From the NCBI GenBank assembly GCA_039000515.1, contig JBCFYV010000012.1, positions 90,649,588 through 90,713,587 on the forward strand: 64,000 bases of DNA, given 5' to 3'. The translations under genes and the position numbers were made by a program. Under the pieces are notes generated by a model that had not been told where the DNA came from, ran no database searches, and worked only from the letters and a program-made list of their open reading frames with translations. The DNA is from Timema cristinae. Taxonomy: Eukaryota > Arthropoda > Insecta > Phasmatodea > Timematidae. Shown here one piece after another: positions 31,391-42,227 of the stretch; within the stretch, counting starts at the first letter, position 1; each line of letters starts with the position of its first letter.

Positions 31391-31739
31391 TTTTCCTAGT
31401 GCCGCAGAGAATGGTGTAATATGACCTATAGCTTTGTTATCAGATAGTAGAGCAAACACGACCACTCCCAACTTCCAGGAACGGGACAATATCGATCTTA
31501 AAAAGAACACACACGCGTTGTTTTCATGGATCGCCCTTTTAGGAGGGATAAAAAAAGAGATATAGAGTTGCCAACATCGACAAAATGTCACTCTACATTA
31601 TTTGTCTTGGAGCTTCAACAAACGTATCTATAAATACAAAAATGGCGGGTTGTGTGATCGTCCCAGTTTAGTAACAAGTCTGACATGATAGGAAGGTAAT
31701 TTTTGAAAATACAATGACAAGTTATTGTGGGCATTAATA
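31391..31739. other. Spacer after the minisatellite
   Basis: No gene seen. The first 50 bases contain decayed minisatellite-like sequence. Confidence 0.4.
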
Positions 31740-31990
31740 TATAATAAGATGAAGAGTTTGTTTGACTTAAGCATTGCGCGATACCTACCGCAAGCAGAGG
31801 CCTGAAATTTTAAAATTAGTAACACTCGTGTACAAACATGCACACCTCAAAGGTGGAATTGTAAATTTGTGATTAGATTTGTTTTTAATTTATTAAAAAC
31901 TGAATTGAAAGAAATAGAATTAAGATTTCTTCTTTCTGTTTGTTTGAAACAAACCAAAGCTTTGCGCCGGGCAACCCCACAACGCTGCTT
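31740..31990. repeat. Interspersed repeat E (copy 2, inverted)
   Basis: Reverse-complement relative of 3905-4125, sharing the GCGCGATACCTACCGCA, AAATTTTAAAATTAGTA and CATGCACACCTCAAA phrases. Confidence 0.5.
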
Positions 31991-32269
31991 AGTTCAATTA
32001 GTTTTATTTAAAGGGATATAGCTGCATATCACACAACTAAAGAATTAAAAAATTATTGTTAATTTTTAAAACGGATAATTTTCCAGAAAAATGTCTGCAG
32101 TGGCGGCTTGTGACCTATTCCGTAGGTGAAGGGTCTGGATTAGGGAAGGCAACACTTAGAGCTTGTTATTACATAAAACATCAGGTCATCAAATAATATG
32201 TTGGGGGACAAGAGGGGAGATGCGTTGAGAGGGGGAGGGGGCAAAATTTGCTAGTGACTACTAAATCCA
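31991..32269. other. No recognisable feature
   Basis: Spacer before the next SINE. No gene or element seen. Confidence 0.4.
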
Positions 32270-32534
32270 GGTGACCTGGCGGTCTAGGGGTAAGGTGTCG
32301 GACTTCTGTGCTGGCGGCCGGGGTTCAATCCTCGGTCCCGGCACAAATTTATCTGATTACCAAACCCTTCCTACACCTCTGACAAGACATCTTGTGAATG
32401 TGGGGAATGCCAGGCCTCCACCGTGGTTCGGATTCCACGTTAAACTGTAGGTCCTCCATTTCATCTCACAGTCACCCTACCATTACACATTAGCGTAAGA
32501 GCGTATAACCCGAACGGGTAGTAAGATGCGGTGC

Positions 32535-32572
<38 letters not shown>
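32270..32572 (+). repeat. SINE, family B, with (TAA)n tail
   Basis: A complete copy: GTGACCTGGCGGTCTAGGGG head, B box GGGTTCAATCC, body, tail GCGTATAACCCGAACGGGTA and about 36 bp of (TAA)n. Confidence 0.92.
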
Positions 32573-32575
<3 letters not shown>

Positions 32576-32744
32576 CCAGACAAATAGTGGCAGTTTGAGA
32601 TTAAATATTTTCAGTAAAATTTTCAGATGATTGAATCTCTGGGGCAGGGGATGTATTTGTTACGGCTTTGATTTTAATTTTAAAGTATCAACGTCTCTAA
32701 TGTACAGCAGACTTGAAGTCAATGACACATTCAACCACCAAGCT

Positions 32745-32940
32745 ACCTGATTTGGTGGCCTCGCGGTCAAGGGCGTTACTCTCATGTTGGTCTAGACAGG
32801 GGTTCGAATCCCGGTATGGTGTACTGAGAGGGTTTTTTTCCAAAATGGTTTTACATTCTCCCACCACGCAAATTCGGGTACCCTTCCTCTAAATTTCTCC
32901 TTCAACATCTCTAACTCATTGGAGTAATTAGTAGCACATT
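32745..32940 (+). repeat. SINE, family A type
   Basis: Head GGTGGCCTCGCGGTCAAGGG, B box GGTTCGAATCC, then a core matching the CCAC(G)CAAATTCGGGTACC...CTTCCTCTAAATT block. It is 3'-truncated before the shared tail. Confidence 0.75.
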
Positions 32941-33290
32941 TGTGGTATTGTAGGTCTAGTGGTCAAAGTTCCTGGCTACAGATCTAGAGGTCCTGGGTTC
33001 GATCCCCGGTGGTTCCTGATATTTCTCATAAGCAGTGGGTCTGGAACGGGGTCAACCCATCCTCGTGAGGACAAATGGGGAGATACTTGAATAAATAAGT
33101 AGTGGTTTTGGCCTATAAAACTGAGATTAATGGCCAGCCAGAGGGTTCGTTGTGCTGACTACATAACACCCTCTATCCACAAACGTTGGCATTATATTCG
33201 GCAACAGACCAACAGATGGTGGCACTCACTCAGTAGGTATGAATTGACTTTGAGCTGACGTCATGGAGTTTTATTATCAGTCGAACTGTC
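32941..33290 (+). repeat. SINE, family C
   Basis: The head has A-box-like GGTCTAGTGGTCAAAGTTCC and B box GGGTTCGATCC. The body runs CAGTGGGTCTGGAACGGGG ... GTTGTGCTGAC ... CACCCTCTATCC ... ATTCGGCAACA. Related copies lie at 38335 and 50965. Confidence 0.75.
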
Positions 33291-33449
33291 GCAGTTGTGA
33301 GATCAAAACAAAATGATTATAAATATTGATCTAGCCTTCCTCGAATAAACTATAGCAGTGTCACAAAAGAACATCCTGAGATAATGAAGATTGATTTAGT
33401 GGTTTTGAAACTTTACATTCACATAAGAAATAAAGCAATTTTTTTTTTA

Positions 33450-34135
33450 GTATCGCGTCTTACTAACCATAAAGGTTATACGTATATGCACTAATTTCTC
33501 TTATGAGTAAAGCTTTATTCACACGTTCGCTGACCCATGGTGCATTGCAAACTAGCTTAAAACAGCTGATTATCAACATATAATATTATATAGTGTATAA
33601 ACCTATATTCTAGTTAATTTTACCTATGGATGTATTCAAACTATAACGCTGTGTCGTGGCAAGATCCAATACATCGACACACACGATTACACTAATGGGT
33701 TATTTCACGTTTCCTCACAAAAGCCAACGAGACTCTGCTTGCTTCTAGCTCTACAGCGCATGCGCACTGATTTGAGATGGTTGGTTCTGAGATTTGATTG
33801 GTTCCCCTGTGCCGAACATCTCGGGCAGAGCAGACAAAGTTGAGTTGAACTTCAGCAGAACAGCTCGCGCCAATTAGGCGGAAATCTTGTGATTGGCTTA
33901 GAGCTCTCCACGTGACCCTGTTTCTGTTCTGCGCTGGTTTTTAGTGAACTTGTGAATTACCAGTAAGAGACGATTATGTGGAATTTAAAGGAAGTGTTAC
34001 CCGAATTCATGTGGAGGGGAGAGTTGAAAACCACCATCAGTACACCACCCTAAAGGAATTCGAGCCCCGATATCCCTGTCATCAGTAGTCTAGTCTAACA
34101 CGAGAGTGACGTCTTAGACCATGCATCCACTGAAT
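33450..34135 (-). repeat. SINE, family A, split by another insertion
   Basis: The tail part lies at 33450-33515 (GTATCGCGTCTTACTAACCA). Core and head continue at 33960-34135 (GTGGAATTTAAAGGAAGTG ... AGTCTAGTCTAACACGAGAG). The interval between holds repeat G. Confidence 0.65.
33516..33957. mobile_element. Repeat G (copy 2), probable MITE inside a SINE
   Basis: The ends are imperfect inverted repeats (TTCACACGTTCGCTGA near 33520 and the inverse of TTCACAAGTTCACTAA near 33940-33955). The inner part, about 33711-33955, is an inverted relative of 15361-15640. It contains GCGCATGCGC and a CACGTG site. Confidence 0.5.
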
Positions 34136-34913
34136 CAGATAAATAAAGCAATGCAAGATATTTCCCTTCGAGTAAGAGGCGTCTTTAAGGAGCCCATCTC
34201 AAGGTTGATTAACCCGGAACCAGCTACATGACTCTTAACAAAAATAAAAACTTTTCGGAAGTGAGGTGTACTGCAATCTTAATTTGACAACAAGAATATA
34301 GAGATCAGTTTAGTAGTTTTTTATTCTAAAAATTATTTTCAATGTGTTATTATGTATTAAAACAGTTTCACTGGTCTCAATGCCACCGTTTTTTAAAATA
34401 GAATGAATAAACCCGCACCATGATGCGACGTCTGGTTTGAGATATATTACCTGCCCAAGCTATAGTAATATTTTGGGAAGAAGGACCACATCTGACCACT
34501 TTAAGATTAACTAAAACTACTTTTATATAGTCACACGTCAATGCATGTTGTCATTTTTTATAGATAATATTAATATCTATAAAATTACACTGAAAGTACA
34601 GTAAAATTAAATAAATTTTGACCTCAAAAAGTTTGTATTTTAAAAAGGTCCTTCCTGTTATTATCCTACTCTAGGTATTATTCATGGAGGAAGGGGGGGG
34701 GGGCGAGCCGTTAATAGCCCTTGTGATTAGGGGCCGTATTATTGTCTAGTCTCGGAAGTCAACCAATTTTCCAGTGTTCGAATAACAAAACGTGCAGGTT
34801 TAATGGGGATTGGCTGACGTCCAAACATCAACAGTATATTATACAGCCATAGAATACCAATAACCTACCCTCCCCCTTCTCTTCTGATGTTGATTGTGAG
34901 TTTTTGTGCGCAG
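34136..34913. other. Region before the first visible ZC2HC1-like exon
   Basis: Probably intron or upstream flank of the gene starting to be readable at 34914. 34400-34640 shares phrases with repeat F. A G-run lies at 34693-34703. Confidence 0.4.
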
Positions 34914-35750
34914 GCGCGGTTCCAGCAGAAGCAGCTCCAGGAAAAGGAGCAGAAGCTCCTTCAGATGTACGAGACCCAACAGCAGAGGACCTTCCAACGC
35001 GTGACCAGGAGCAGTGCTGGCTCCTCCTCGTCTTCCACCTCCACCTCGTCTCTGGGGGCGGGAAAGGTCCGACAGCTATTTGACGAGCGGCGGGGAGGTG
35101 GAGTCAAGTCAGGCTGGGACCGCAGCTACCCTTTGGAGCCTTTGTCCCGAGCCGCGCGTGGTGCCAGCCTCGACAGAACCATCACCGTCAACAACAACAA
35201 CAACCACAAGCAACCTGCGAGGAACCCGGCCAGGAGGACTAAGAGTCAGGTCAGAGGGGCCCCCAACAATAACAGCGGTGAGGAAGACTACCTAGAGTAT
35301 TCGCAGAACGGTCCGGGGAACTACCAGAGCTTCAAGCAGCTTCCTCTCGAGGACGACAACCTTAACAGGGTGTTCTCCTACAGGGACAGGGCCGTGGAAC
35401 ATGTTGAGGAGCTGTTCGGTCAACAGACGCTGTTAGACAACGAGGAACCTCCTGAGGTGGACCTGCTCGACGATGAACCAGACCGAGGACGTGACTACGA
35501 CGACAATGACAAAGGTCACGTATACGCCAAGCTGCCCAACGTTGGTGCGGTCCCCGCACCCACGCTGAGAGACGAAGGTGGCGCCCCCGTTAGCAAGACG
35601 GATAAGTACAAGACATACAACGCGAGCAATGGCCACCCGGGTGGTGGTACCAGGAGAAAAGGGGCTGCGCCACCCCCTGAAGTCGTCGTGAGGAGGGACG
35701 TGAGAAGGAGGCAGGAGACCGACGACGCCAGGACGTCGCCCAAAAAAGAG
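34914..35750 (+). CDS. ZC2HC1C: ZC2HC1C-like gene, large exon (279 codons)
   Basis: The exon starts after TTTTTGTGCGCAG and ends at AAAAAAGAG/GTGAGG, both in phase 0. It begins with a Gln/Lys/Glu-rich helix (ARFQQKQLQEKEQKLLQMYE) likely to form a coiled coil. A Ser-rich linker, VRQLFDERR and the family-like motif GWDRSYPLEPL follow. The rest is low complexity (Asn runs, acidic DDEPDRGRDYDDND, basic end). Members are putative zinc-binding proteins of uncertain role, and paralogues are linked to cilia or testis expression. The C assignment rests on the GWDRSYPLEP motif and the zinc-finger context, so ZC2HC1A/B relationship cannot be excluded. The true start codon lies in an upstream exon not found here. 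The ATG at 34887 is intronic. Confidence 0.85.
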
Positions 35751-36195
35751 GTGAGGTTTTGGGGGAAGAGGGAAGGCTGTACCTCGCTGTGTAGGAAATA
35801 CTTTTTGGGCTGGGGTGGGGGGTTTTTAACGTTGTCCAAATATTTCTGGGAGACTTTGGCCTGAATCTTGGTGAGGTCGAACTTTCTTAGTATTCACTTG
35901 GGATGAAAGAAGGCGAGGAAAGAGTTATTCGGATTTCACTACAAACACTGTCTCAGCCGGGCACTAATAATCGTAATCTTGTGATAAGGAACCTAAAAAC
36001 TTTTTTTTTTTCAAATAATAGTAAATTATTAACCAAATTTATTAATAAATGTATCCTATATCCCTAAATTCCAACTTCTATCAGAAAACTGCACTTCATT
36101 GCGATTTTTAGTTCGCGTGTAACATATAATTTCCTGGATAGTCGCTACTAAGGCGTGAGTGTACAAGATGTCGCAGTAAATGAGGATCCCTATCT
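35751..36195. other. Intron sequence
   Basis: Start of the intron between the 34914 and 39909 exons. The frame reads on for 38 codons past the donor by chance. Confidence 0.5.
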
Positions 36196-36660
36196 CACAT
36201 TATAAAATACGCTGTATTTCTTACACTAATGGGGTGGGCGTGAGGAAGGTAGAATATCAGAGGAATTAAAATGCATTGGTGTGTAAGGGGAGAGTTGGAG
36301 AAGTAAGAAACAATTTAGGGAAATAACGCCCTCGATACACCGGGCAAGGATTCAACTCAAACCTTCCCATCTCCAGTAAACCAACCAAACAAGATTATAC
36401 TGATTCCTTAATCCCGTGAGTCCCACGTAATGGGTCTCATTTTAAACAACTTTCCATAGGTTTAATCGTAATCATTGGGTTAATTTTCCAATTCAAAAGG
36501 AACTGAAGTTATAATTTAGAGGAAATTTAGCAGAGTTTTCATGGAAAATCATTTAAAAAACACGATGCTCAATAAAACCGGTCATGATTCAAACCCCGAC
36601 CTCTCTATCACCAGCAAACCAAATAAACGAAGTTGACGCTCAAGCGCACATGCAGTAGTT
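36196..36660 (-). repeat. Two old family A SINE copies in tandem
   Basis: 36196-36440 and 36450-36660 each carry the core (GAGGAAGGTAGAAT / AGAGGAA...GTTTTCATGGAAAA) and a decayed - strand head (GATTCAA(A/C)(C/T)C). No complete tail remains. Confidence 0.55.
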
Positions 36661-36782
36661 TGTATACTTCATTTTAAAATTTTCATAGCAACGTAAGCAG
36701 CAACAACAAAAGTTAGGGTTTTTTTTTGTCAGTTCCATAGAAACAATAATACTAACTTAAAAAATCCCGGATAGAACGTTTT

Positions 36783-37108
36783 TCGAACACTCATCCATCG
36801 TCTCTTCACGGCTGTTTGATGGCTCCCTACCCCTTCAAATCAACCGCGTGACATTGAAACACAAGAATCACCTCACCTATATTGGAACAGATGACTACAG
36901 GAACCAAGTTCAGCTGGACAGCCTCCACTTAGAGGAGCTGTTAGACCTCCTCCCTGAACATCTAAGAAGGAACTGCTTAAAACCGTCAACTGCTGCCTGG
37001 TGCGTGGACACTATACTAGCACCAATACGGGGGAAATACACACACAATCTTTCAGAGTTACACACGGTCGCGTTTATAAGAAAATATATATCAAAAAGTA
37101 TCCATTAA
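36783..37108 (+). pseudogene. Unrecognised open segment inside the intron
   Basis: A frame of about 108 codons is open from 36783 (after an in-frame TAG) to TAA 37106-37108. It contains protein-like text such as RLFDGSLPLQINRVTLKHKN and LHLEELLDLLPEHLRRNCLK. Base composition is more balanced than in the neighbouring repeats. No ATG starts it near its left edge, and I found no splice sites that fit the phase-0 exons of the host gene. It could be a fragment of another gene or a retrocopy, an old transposon ORF, or a cassette exon. I do not recognise the family. Confidence 0.3.
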
Positions 37109-37159
37109 AATACTTATCAAGTTCAGTATCTAAACACTATTTACGAACAATCTTTACCT

Positions 37160-37410
37160 TTGCACATCGTTGAGCTCACGGACTAAACCGTAGGCTCGTC
37201 TAGGCTGGTTTTCCGATGACAGGGAGGTCGAGTTTCAAATCTCTGCCAAGTGTAGTGAGGTTATTTTTTTTTCCTAAATGGTTTCCCACTCTCCATCCAC
37301 GTGAATTCAGGTACATTTCCTCTAATATTTTACATTCATGACCCCTACCTGGTCGTTATTAAATACATTTATCTTGGACGGGTGATAAGACGTGATGGGG
37401 AAAATATAAA
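37160..37410 (+). repeat. Old family A SINE
   Basis: A + strand head with B-box-like GAGTTTCAAATCTC, a core with CCACTCTCCATCCACGTGAA, and a tail remnant GGACGGGTGATAAGACGTGA. Confidence 0.55.
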
Positions 37411-38029
37411 AACACGTTATATTGACACTCATAAAAGATGTAAAAAGTAAATTAAAGATACCTAAAACAGAAATAAATAGATAAAAATTACAACATTTCT
37501 CATAATTTGATGAAATTGACACCATCATTCCGTCAACAGTGATAGCTGCAGAGCTGACCGGTTGGTGTATAAATACAAAGAAGTAAGCTAGCTTTTAGAA
37601 TTTCTCAGAATTGTTTGTCAGATTGTTATCACTAACTTCTTGCTTGGCCATTAGAAAGTATTTCAACTTATGGATAAATTCGAATATTATGCCATTTTGA
37701 CTTGCCTTAATATAATATTTTTAATTCCCCAATACACCAGCGAAAAACAGTTAAATTACTATAGCGCCAGAAGTGTATGCAGACCACAAAGCAGACTTGT
37801 ATGACGGGTTGCGTCACAGTGATATGAAGGTGACTCGTCAACTTGAAACAGTTTAGTTGTATAGCTAGTAGGCGCGCCACTAGGCCAGGAGGTTTCAGAG
37901 GACTGGAACGGGCACCTTAACTTTCCAAAGGTACTACACCGGGCAGTCAAACTGAAGTTAAATAGGATAAACTAAATGTTCGTAGCTATAGCTAGGATCA
38001 TTTTTATTCCAATCACTCATTTGAATATG
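37411..38029. other. Intron sequence without recognisable feature
   Basis: AT-rich. No element ends or open frames worth reporting. Confidence 0.4.
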
Positions 38030-38290
38030 TTTAGGTATCCTCGGCGGACAAACGATCTAAGGTAGGAACAAACTAGATCACTGGTGACGATTAAGTCAAG
38101 GTTCAAATCTCGACTGGGCTTATAAAGGTGTGGTTTCCCCAAATTCTATTAATTACGCTGGTTTTAGCTACCCTTCTACACTATAATGTGGATGCATTAC
38201 TTATAAATTACCTTCCTCGTCTTTGTACCTTAGATTAAGTTGTGACTTATCACTCTCATACCACGCATTAAATATATAGCCAATCCTGCA
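38030..38290 (+). repeat. Old family A SINE
   Basis: A decayed head (AAGGTTCAAATCTCGAC) and diverged core (TACCTTCCTCGTCTTTG) are visible. Confidence 0.5.
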
Positions 38291-38334
38291 CATTTCTACC
38301 TTTAATGACGTCACGCTGATAGTCGAGTATAACT

Positions 38335-38595
38335 TAAGAGCCCCGGTGCTTACAGATTTTTTTATGTGAAGTAGTGGGTCTGTAACAGGGTTAACTCAGC
38401 CTTGGGAGGACAATCAAGGAGTTATTTGAATTAAGTAGACTCCGGTCTACCAAATTGAGATTAACGGCCAGAGGGTCATTGTGCTGACCCCATGACATCC
38501 TCTATCCGCAAATGTTGGCAATATCTTCGCTAACACATGGCAATCGCTTGGTTGGTATAGCTCGTTTCGGGCTGATGGCAGGGAGTTTTTTTTTT
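38335..38595 (+). repeat. SINE, family C, headless
   Basis: AGTAGTGGGTCTGTAACAGG, TCATTGTGCTGACCCCATGA, CCTCTATCCGCAAATGTTGG and CTTGGTTGGTATAG match the copy at 32941-33290. Confidence 0.7.
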
Positions 38596-38779
38596 GCTGT
38601 AGGTATACTTTGACAGTGTTTTTTTTTTTACAAAGTTCAATGTATTAAAAGGTTGTGAGATAACATCTTGTTCTATCAAATTTCACACTCATTTTCTCTA
38701 TAATTTGGGTTTAAAATATTATTTAAGGGTATCATACAAATATACATAATCTTGAGCATTATTCGATTGAGGATCAATT

Positions 38780-38811
38780 ATTATATTATATATTATTATT
38801 ATTTATTATTA

Positions 38812-38846
<35 letters not shown>

Positions 38847-39075
38847 GCACCGCGTCTTACAACCCGTTCGGTTTATACGCTTTAAGTACTAATTACGCTA
38901 ATGTATTAGGAATTGGGAAGGTTGAATTAGAGGAAGTGAACCCGCATTTGCGTGGAGAGTGGAAAACCATATAGGAAAAACCACCCGACCGAGACTCGAA
39001 CCTCGATCTCCCCGTCCTCAGCAGTCGATCTCAACATGACTAGCGCGTTAGCCAACTACGCCACCGATGCGGGTA
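38780..39075 (-). repeat. SINE, family A, with (ATT)n tail
   Basis: (ATT)n at about 38785-38845 leads into GCACCGCGTCTTACAACCCG. The head ends TACGCCACCGATGCGGGTA on +. Well preserved. Confidence 0.85.
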
Positions 39076-39189
39076 GGGGATCAAATAATAAATAATAAAT
39101 TTATAATATCAATTTCTAGGGAAACGTTTATTTTTAATCATTACTATTCAATGACATTAAAACTGACAGTTAATTGCCACACTTACAAA

Positions 39190-39690
39190 AGTATGCTACA
39201 TCTCCTATCTTGAGCTAATTCTATCCAGTCCACCTCATTACACCATCTCTATTTAAGGTCCAATCTAATGTTATCCTCTCATCAGCGTCTGGGTTCTTCC
39301 CCATTGTGTTTATCAAGCAATACCCTGAACACGGTTCTAGATTCTCCCATTCACACTGCGTGTCCTGCCCATCGTAATCTACGAGATTTTATTATCTTAT
39401 AATATCTTGCGATGAGCACAGGGTATGTAGCTCATCATTATGTAACCTCTTTTACTCACCAGTATCCTCATCCTTTTAAGGACCCAATATCTCCCCCAAG
39501 CACCTTGTTTTAGAACACCTAAATTTGTTTTCGTCATGTAAGTTAAGAGACCACGCTTTACTCTCATAGATAACCCGTAAAATTATTGTTTTGTATATTC
39601 TGAGTTGTACATTCCTTGATAAATGGCGAGATTACAACTTACTGACTATACTGTCTTACTAATTTTCAAGCTAATATCGCTATTGCTGGT
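39190..39690 (-). pseudogene. Decayed LINE: C-terminal end of a reverse transcriptase ORF
   Basis: Read on the - strand, with several stops and frameshifts, it gives the text commonly found at the end of RT ORFs of animal non-LTR elements: SRHLSRNVQLRIYKTIILRV, LNLHDENKFR, then ELHTLCSSQDIIR, a decayed RWAGH-type box (DYDGQDTQ) and KNPDADERI. The reading frame is dead. It sits in an intron of the ZC2HC1-like gene, on the opposite strand. Confidence 0.7.
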
Positions 39691-39736
39691 AAAATTGTTC
39701 ACTATAGCAAAAATTTGATAGTTTTGCGTTATTAAA

Positions 39737-39739
<3 letters not shown>

Positions 39740-39772
<33 letters not shown>
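39740..39772. repeat. (TA)n microsatellite
   Basis: About 16 TA units. Confidence 0.9.
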
Positions 39773-39774
<2 letters not shown>

Positions 39775-39908
39775 TTGTTAATGTCACACCTCAATATTAA
39801 CAAATTAATCATATCAGAGAGAAAAGGGAGTTTGAACTGTTCACAAGAGCCGTGAACAATTAGTGACTGACCCATGGTTTAATATTGTATGTACGTTGTT
39901 CTTTCCAG

Positions 39909-40031
39909 CTGAAGAGCTCGTTTGTGGGCGCTCCCGCTGCCGCCTCCCGGTCACCCCGACCCACCACCTCCAACCCCCATATCAGGGGAGGAACTCCACA
40001 GATGGCACCACCCCCCATCAACACAAAGAAG
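39909..40031 (+). CDS. ZC2HC1C: ZC2HC1C-like gene, exon of 41 codons
   Basis: It is bounded by TTCTTTCCAG and AAGAAG/GTAGAA, phase 0 at both ends, and so compatible with the 34914 exon upstream and the 41952 exon downstream. It encodes a Ser/Pro/Ala-rich linker (LKSSFVGAPAAASRSPRPTT...) ending PPPINTKK. High GC and a clean frame stand out from the intron around it. No domain is present. It is a flexible linker before the first zinc finger. Confidence 0.8.
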
Positions 40032-40094
40032 GTAGAACTTCAGTTATATTCATATAGTATTTATGTTTTTTTCATTTTTTTTCGCCCATGCCCT

Positions 40095-40440
40095 GCGTCT
40101 TTCTCGCCGTCCGCTATAACCACATACTTACACTAATGGCGTATGGATGAGGAAGGTAAAATTTAGAGGGAATACATCCACATTTGCGTGGAGAGTGAGC
40201 GGTGAAACCATGTTGCTAAAAAAAACTAGTGATTTTCAGCTATCAAGGAGAGAGGACTCACTGGTGAGTACCCAAACAAGGGAATCAGTCATTTCTCATC
40301 TTGTTTAGATTTTCGATGATGAGAAGGTCGAGGTTTGAATCTCGACTGGTATATTGAGATGTTTTCATTCCTTATGGTATCTTCCCCTATCCGGCTATTC
40401 CCCCTCTATCAATGCAAGTACGGACACATTTTTTTCTAGC
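40095..40440. repeat. Two old SINE fragments
   Basis: 40095-40215 is a - strand family A core (GCGTGGAGAGTGAG). 40290-40440 is a + strand head (GAGGTTTGAATCTCGAC) with a short body. Confidence 0.5.
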
Positions 40441-40690
40441 ACCACATCTTAATACCCGAACGGGTTGTATTTATATGTTCTAATTACGCTAATAATGAGT
40501 TATGGATTAAGAAAGTTGAATTTTTTGAATAAGTATACCCAGATATACGTGGAAGAAGAGCGTAAAATCATTTTTTTAAACCACCCTCAGTACAATCGAG
40601 ATTCAAATTCCGATTTCTCCGTCTTCGGCAATCTAGGCTATCACGAGAGTGACGCCTTAGACCATGCGGTCACTGAAGCAGTACATGTCT
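40437..40690 (-). repeat. SINE, family A, moderately diverged
   Basis: Tail side GCACCACATCTTAATACCCG, core ATATACGTGGAAGAAGAGCG, head with decayed B box (GAGATTCAAATTCCG) and GAGTGACGCCTTAGACCATG. Confidence 0.7.
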
Positions 40691-41951
40691 TATAAATTAT
40701 AGTTTTCTTACTTATCCAATCAATGCGACTGACGGATAATAAGACGTGGAGCACGGAAGGTATGGGGGAGGAGAAAACAATGGAGCGTGGTCAGTAAAAC
40801 TTTGAAAACGTCTTCATAACTTAAAAACTGGCGGCCCTGGCTATGATCGTAGCCATTATATGGTGTTCTCCCCCACCCCAATATCAGCAGTCACGTGGAT
40901 CAGGACCGTATCCGCCCAAGAGGTTTGAATTACGTCACCCGGGCGTCTCTGCTCCGAGGGACGATCGGTGAAGCCGAACCTGCAGGCAGCTAATAGCGTT
41001 CAGTCAGTTCAGTTTGCCTTCTTTGGCGCACGAAGGGATATCCACGAACCACGATATGGTGCAAGGAGATTGGTGGTGGACACCTTCTTTTCACCGGTAT
41101 TTCATTTCTCAGAAATGTTTTTAAAAAGGGAGACAAGCAAGGGAGTGTCGTACTATTTGCAGCTGGGAGAACTAAATGTACAGCTTAACATTTTGATTTA
41201 AAATAGAATAGTTTCTTATTTAAGTTTGCCTACTGATATAACTAATCACCATTTAGCTGTCACTGCCATAATATATATATGGACTGTTTTTTTTTTTCTT
41301 TAATGCAGCCTACAAGTTATGGGGCACACGACTTCATTTGGTGGCCATTTCAATAAGTTTATTACAATGTTATAAAATAATCGACAGCAAATAAGTAACT
41401 ATTATCAGATACCTTTTAGATAATTATTTTAGTGTTGATTCATGTATGTTCCTTGTTCTTGAATTTTCTTAATTTATAGACTTATAGTTATCTTGTATCA
41501 AACTAAGGGACCTGCAGTGTTGACGTTTTTTAACATGTGATTCGTACATTTCCAGGACATTTCAATCTCCAACGCGTTTCATTGATTCAATTAAATCTAT
41601 AAAGACCTTAATTCTTTGTCATTGTATTTCTAAAGATGTACCCTTAGTTTAGCTTGAAAGGTATCTTGCACCATAATGCAGTCCGTCAAGGCAACAGTCT
41701 ATCTTTGACGGATTATACTATAGCTCTATCTTATAAGCCACACCATAATGGAAAAGTGGAAGGTAAGCTGGTTACCTTTCAGGGTAAACTAAGGATATAT
41801 TTTGTATTTGTGAACATTTTCAGAAATATATATTTGGGGAAGTCTTCCAATCATCATTTCAAAAATCCTCCCAAATTTTATCTTAAGGTCCACGTTCAAA
41901 GAGTTCCCCGGTCAGTCCCTTGCTGTATAATTATGCTGTATGACGTTTCAG
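40691..41951. other. Intron sequence
   Basis: 40870-41130 is somewhat GC-richer and unrecognised. No exon fitting the phase-0 pattern with good splice sites was found. A pyrimidine-rich run near 41287-41300 is not followed by a convincing exon. Confidence 0.4.
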
Positions 41952-42227
41952 AAATCAACGACAGGCGCCCCCCGCTCAGCAGCTGGCCCCCGGGCCACCT
42001 CTCGCCCCTCAGGGCCGCGCGCATCCGGCCCGGTAACACGCGACGACCTCGTGGAGTGCCAGGTGTGCTCGAGGAGGTTCGCCACAGACCGCATCCAGCA
42101 GCATGAGGAGATCTGCGCACGTACCGGTCAGAAAAAGCGCAAGGTGTTCGACCCTGTAAAGGCGAGAGTGAAGGGGACGGAGGCAGAAGCATACATCAGG
42201 AAGATCAAGTCCTCGCAGCCACAGAAG
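41952..42227 (+). CDS. ZC2HC1C: ZC2HC1C-like gene, exon with zinc finger 1
   Basis: It starts after TATGACGTTTCAG. It encodes a Pro/Arg/Ala-rich linker, then a C2HC finger CQVCSRRFATD...HEEIC (C-x2-C-x11-H-x3-C). The family-typical basic segment GQKKRKVFDPVKARVKGTEA follows, and the exon ends IKSSQPQK. Zinc binding through the three Cys and one His is known for the family. The biological role is not established. The exon ends at AAG/GTGAGA, the first of the repeated donors: the last 33 bases of the exon and the next 33 of the intron form the unit of the minisatellite that follows. The frame stays open through 20 more units, to TAA 43554-43556. Confidence 0.88.

Noticed and set aside
34887..34913. 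ATG at 34887 as the start of the ZC2HC1-like protein
   Set aside because: It lies just before a good acceptor (TTTTTGTGCGCAG), and family members start further upstream. The residues before ARFQQK look intronic.
39740..39772. (TA)n as an origin or promoter element
   Set aside because: A simple microsatellite with no associated feature.
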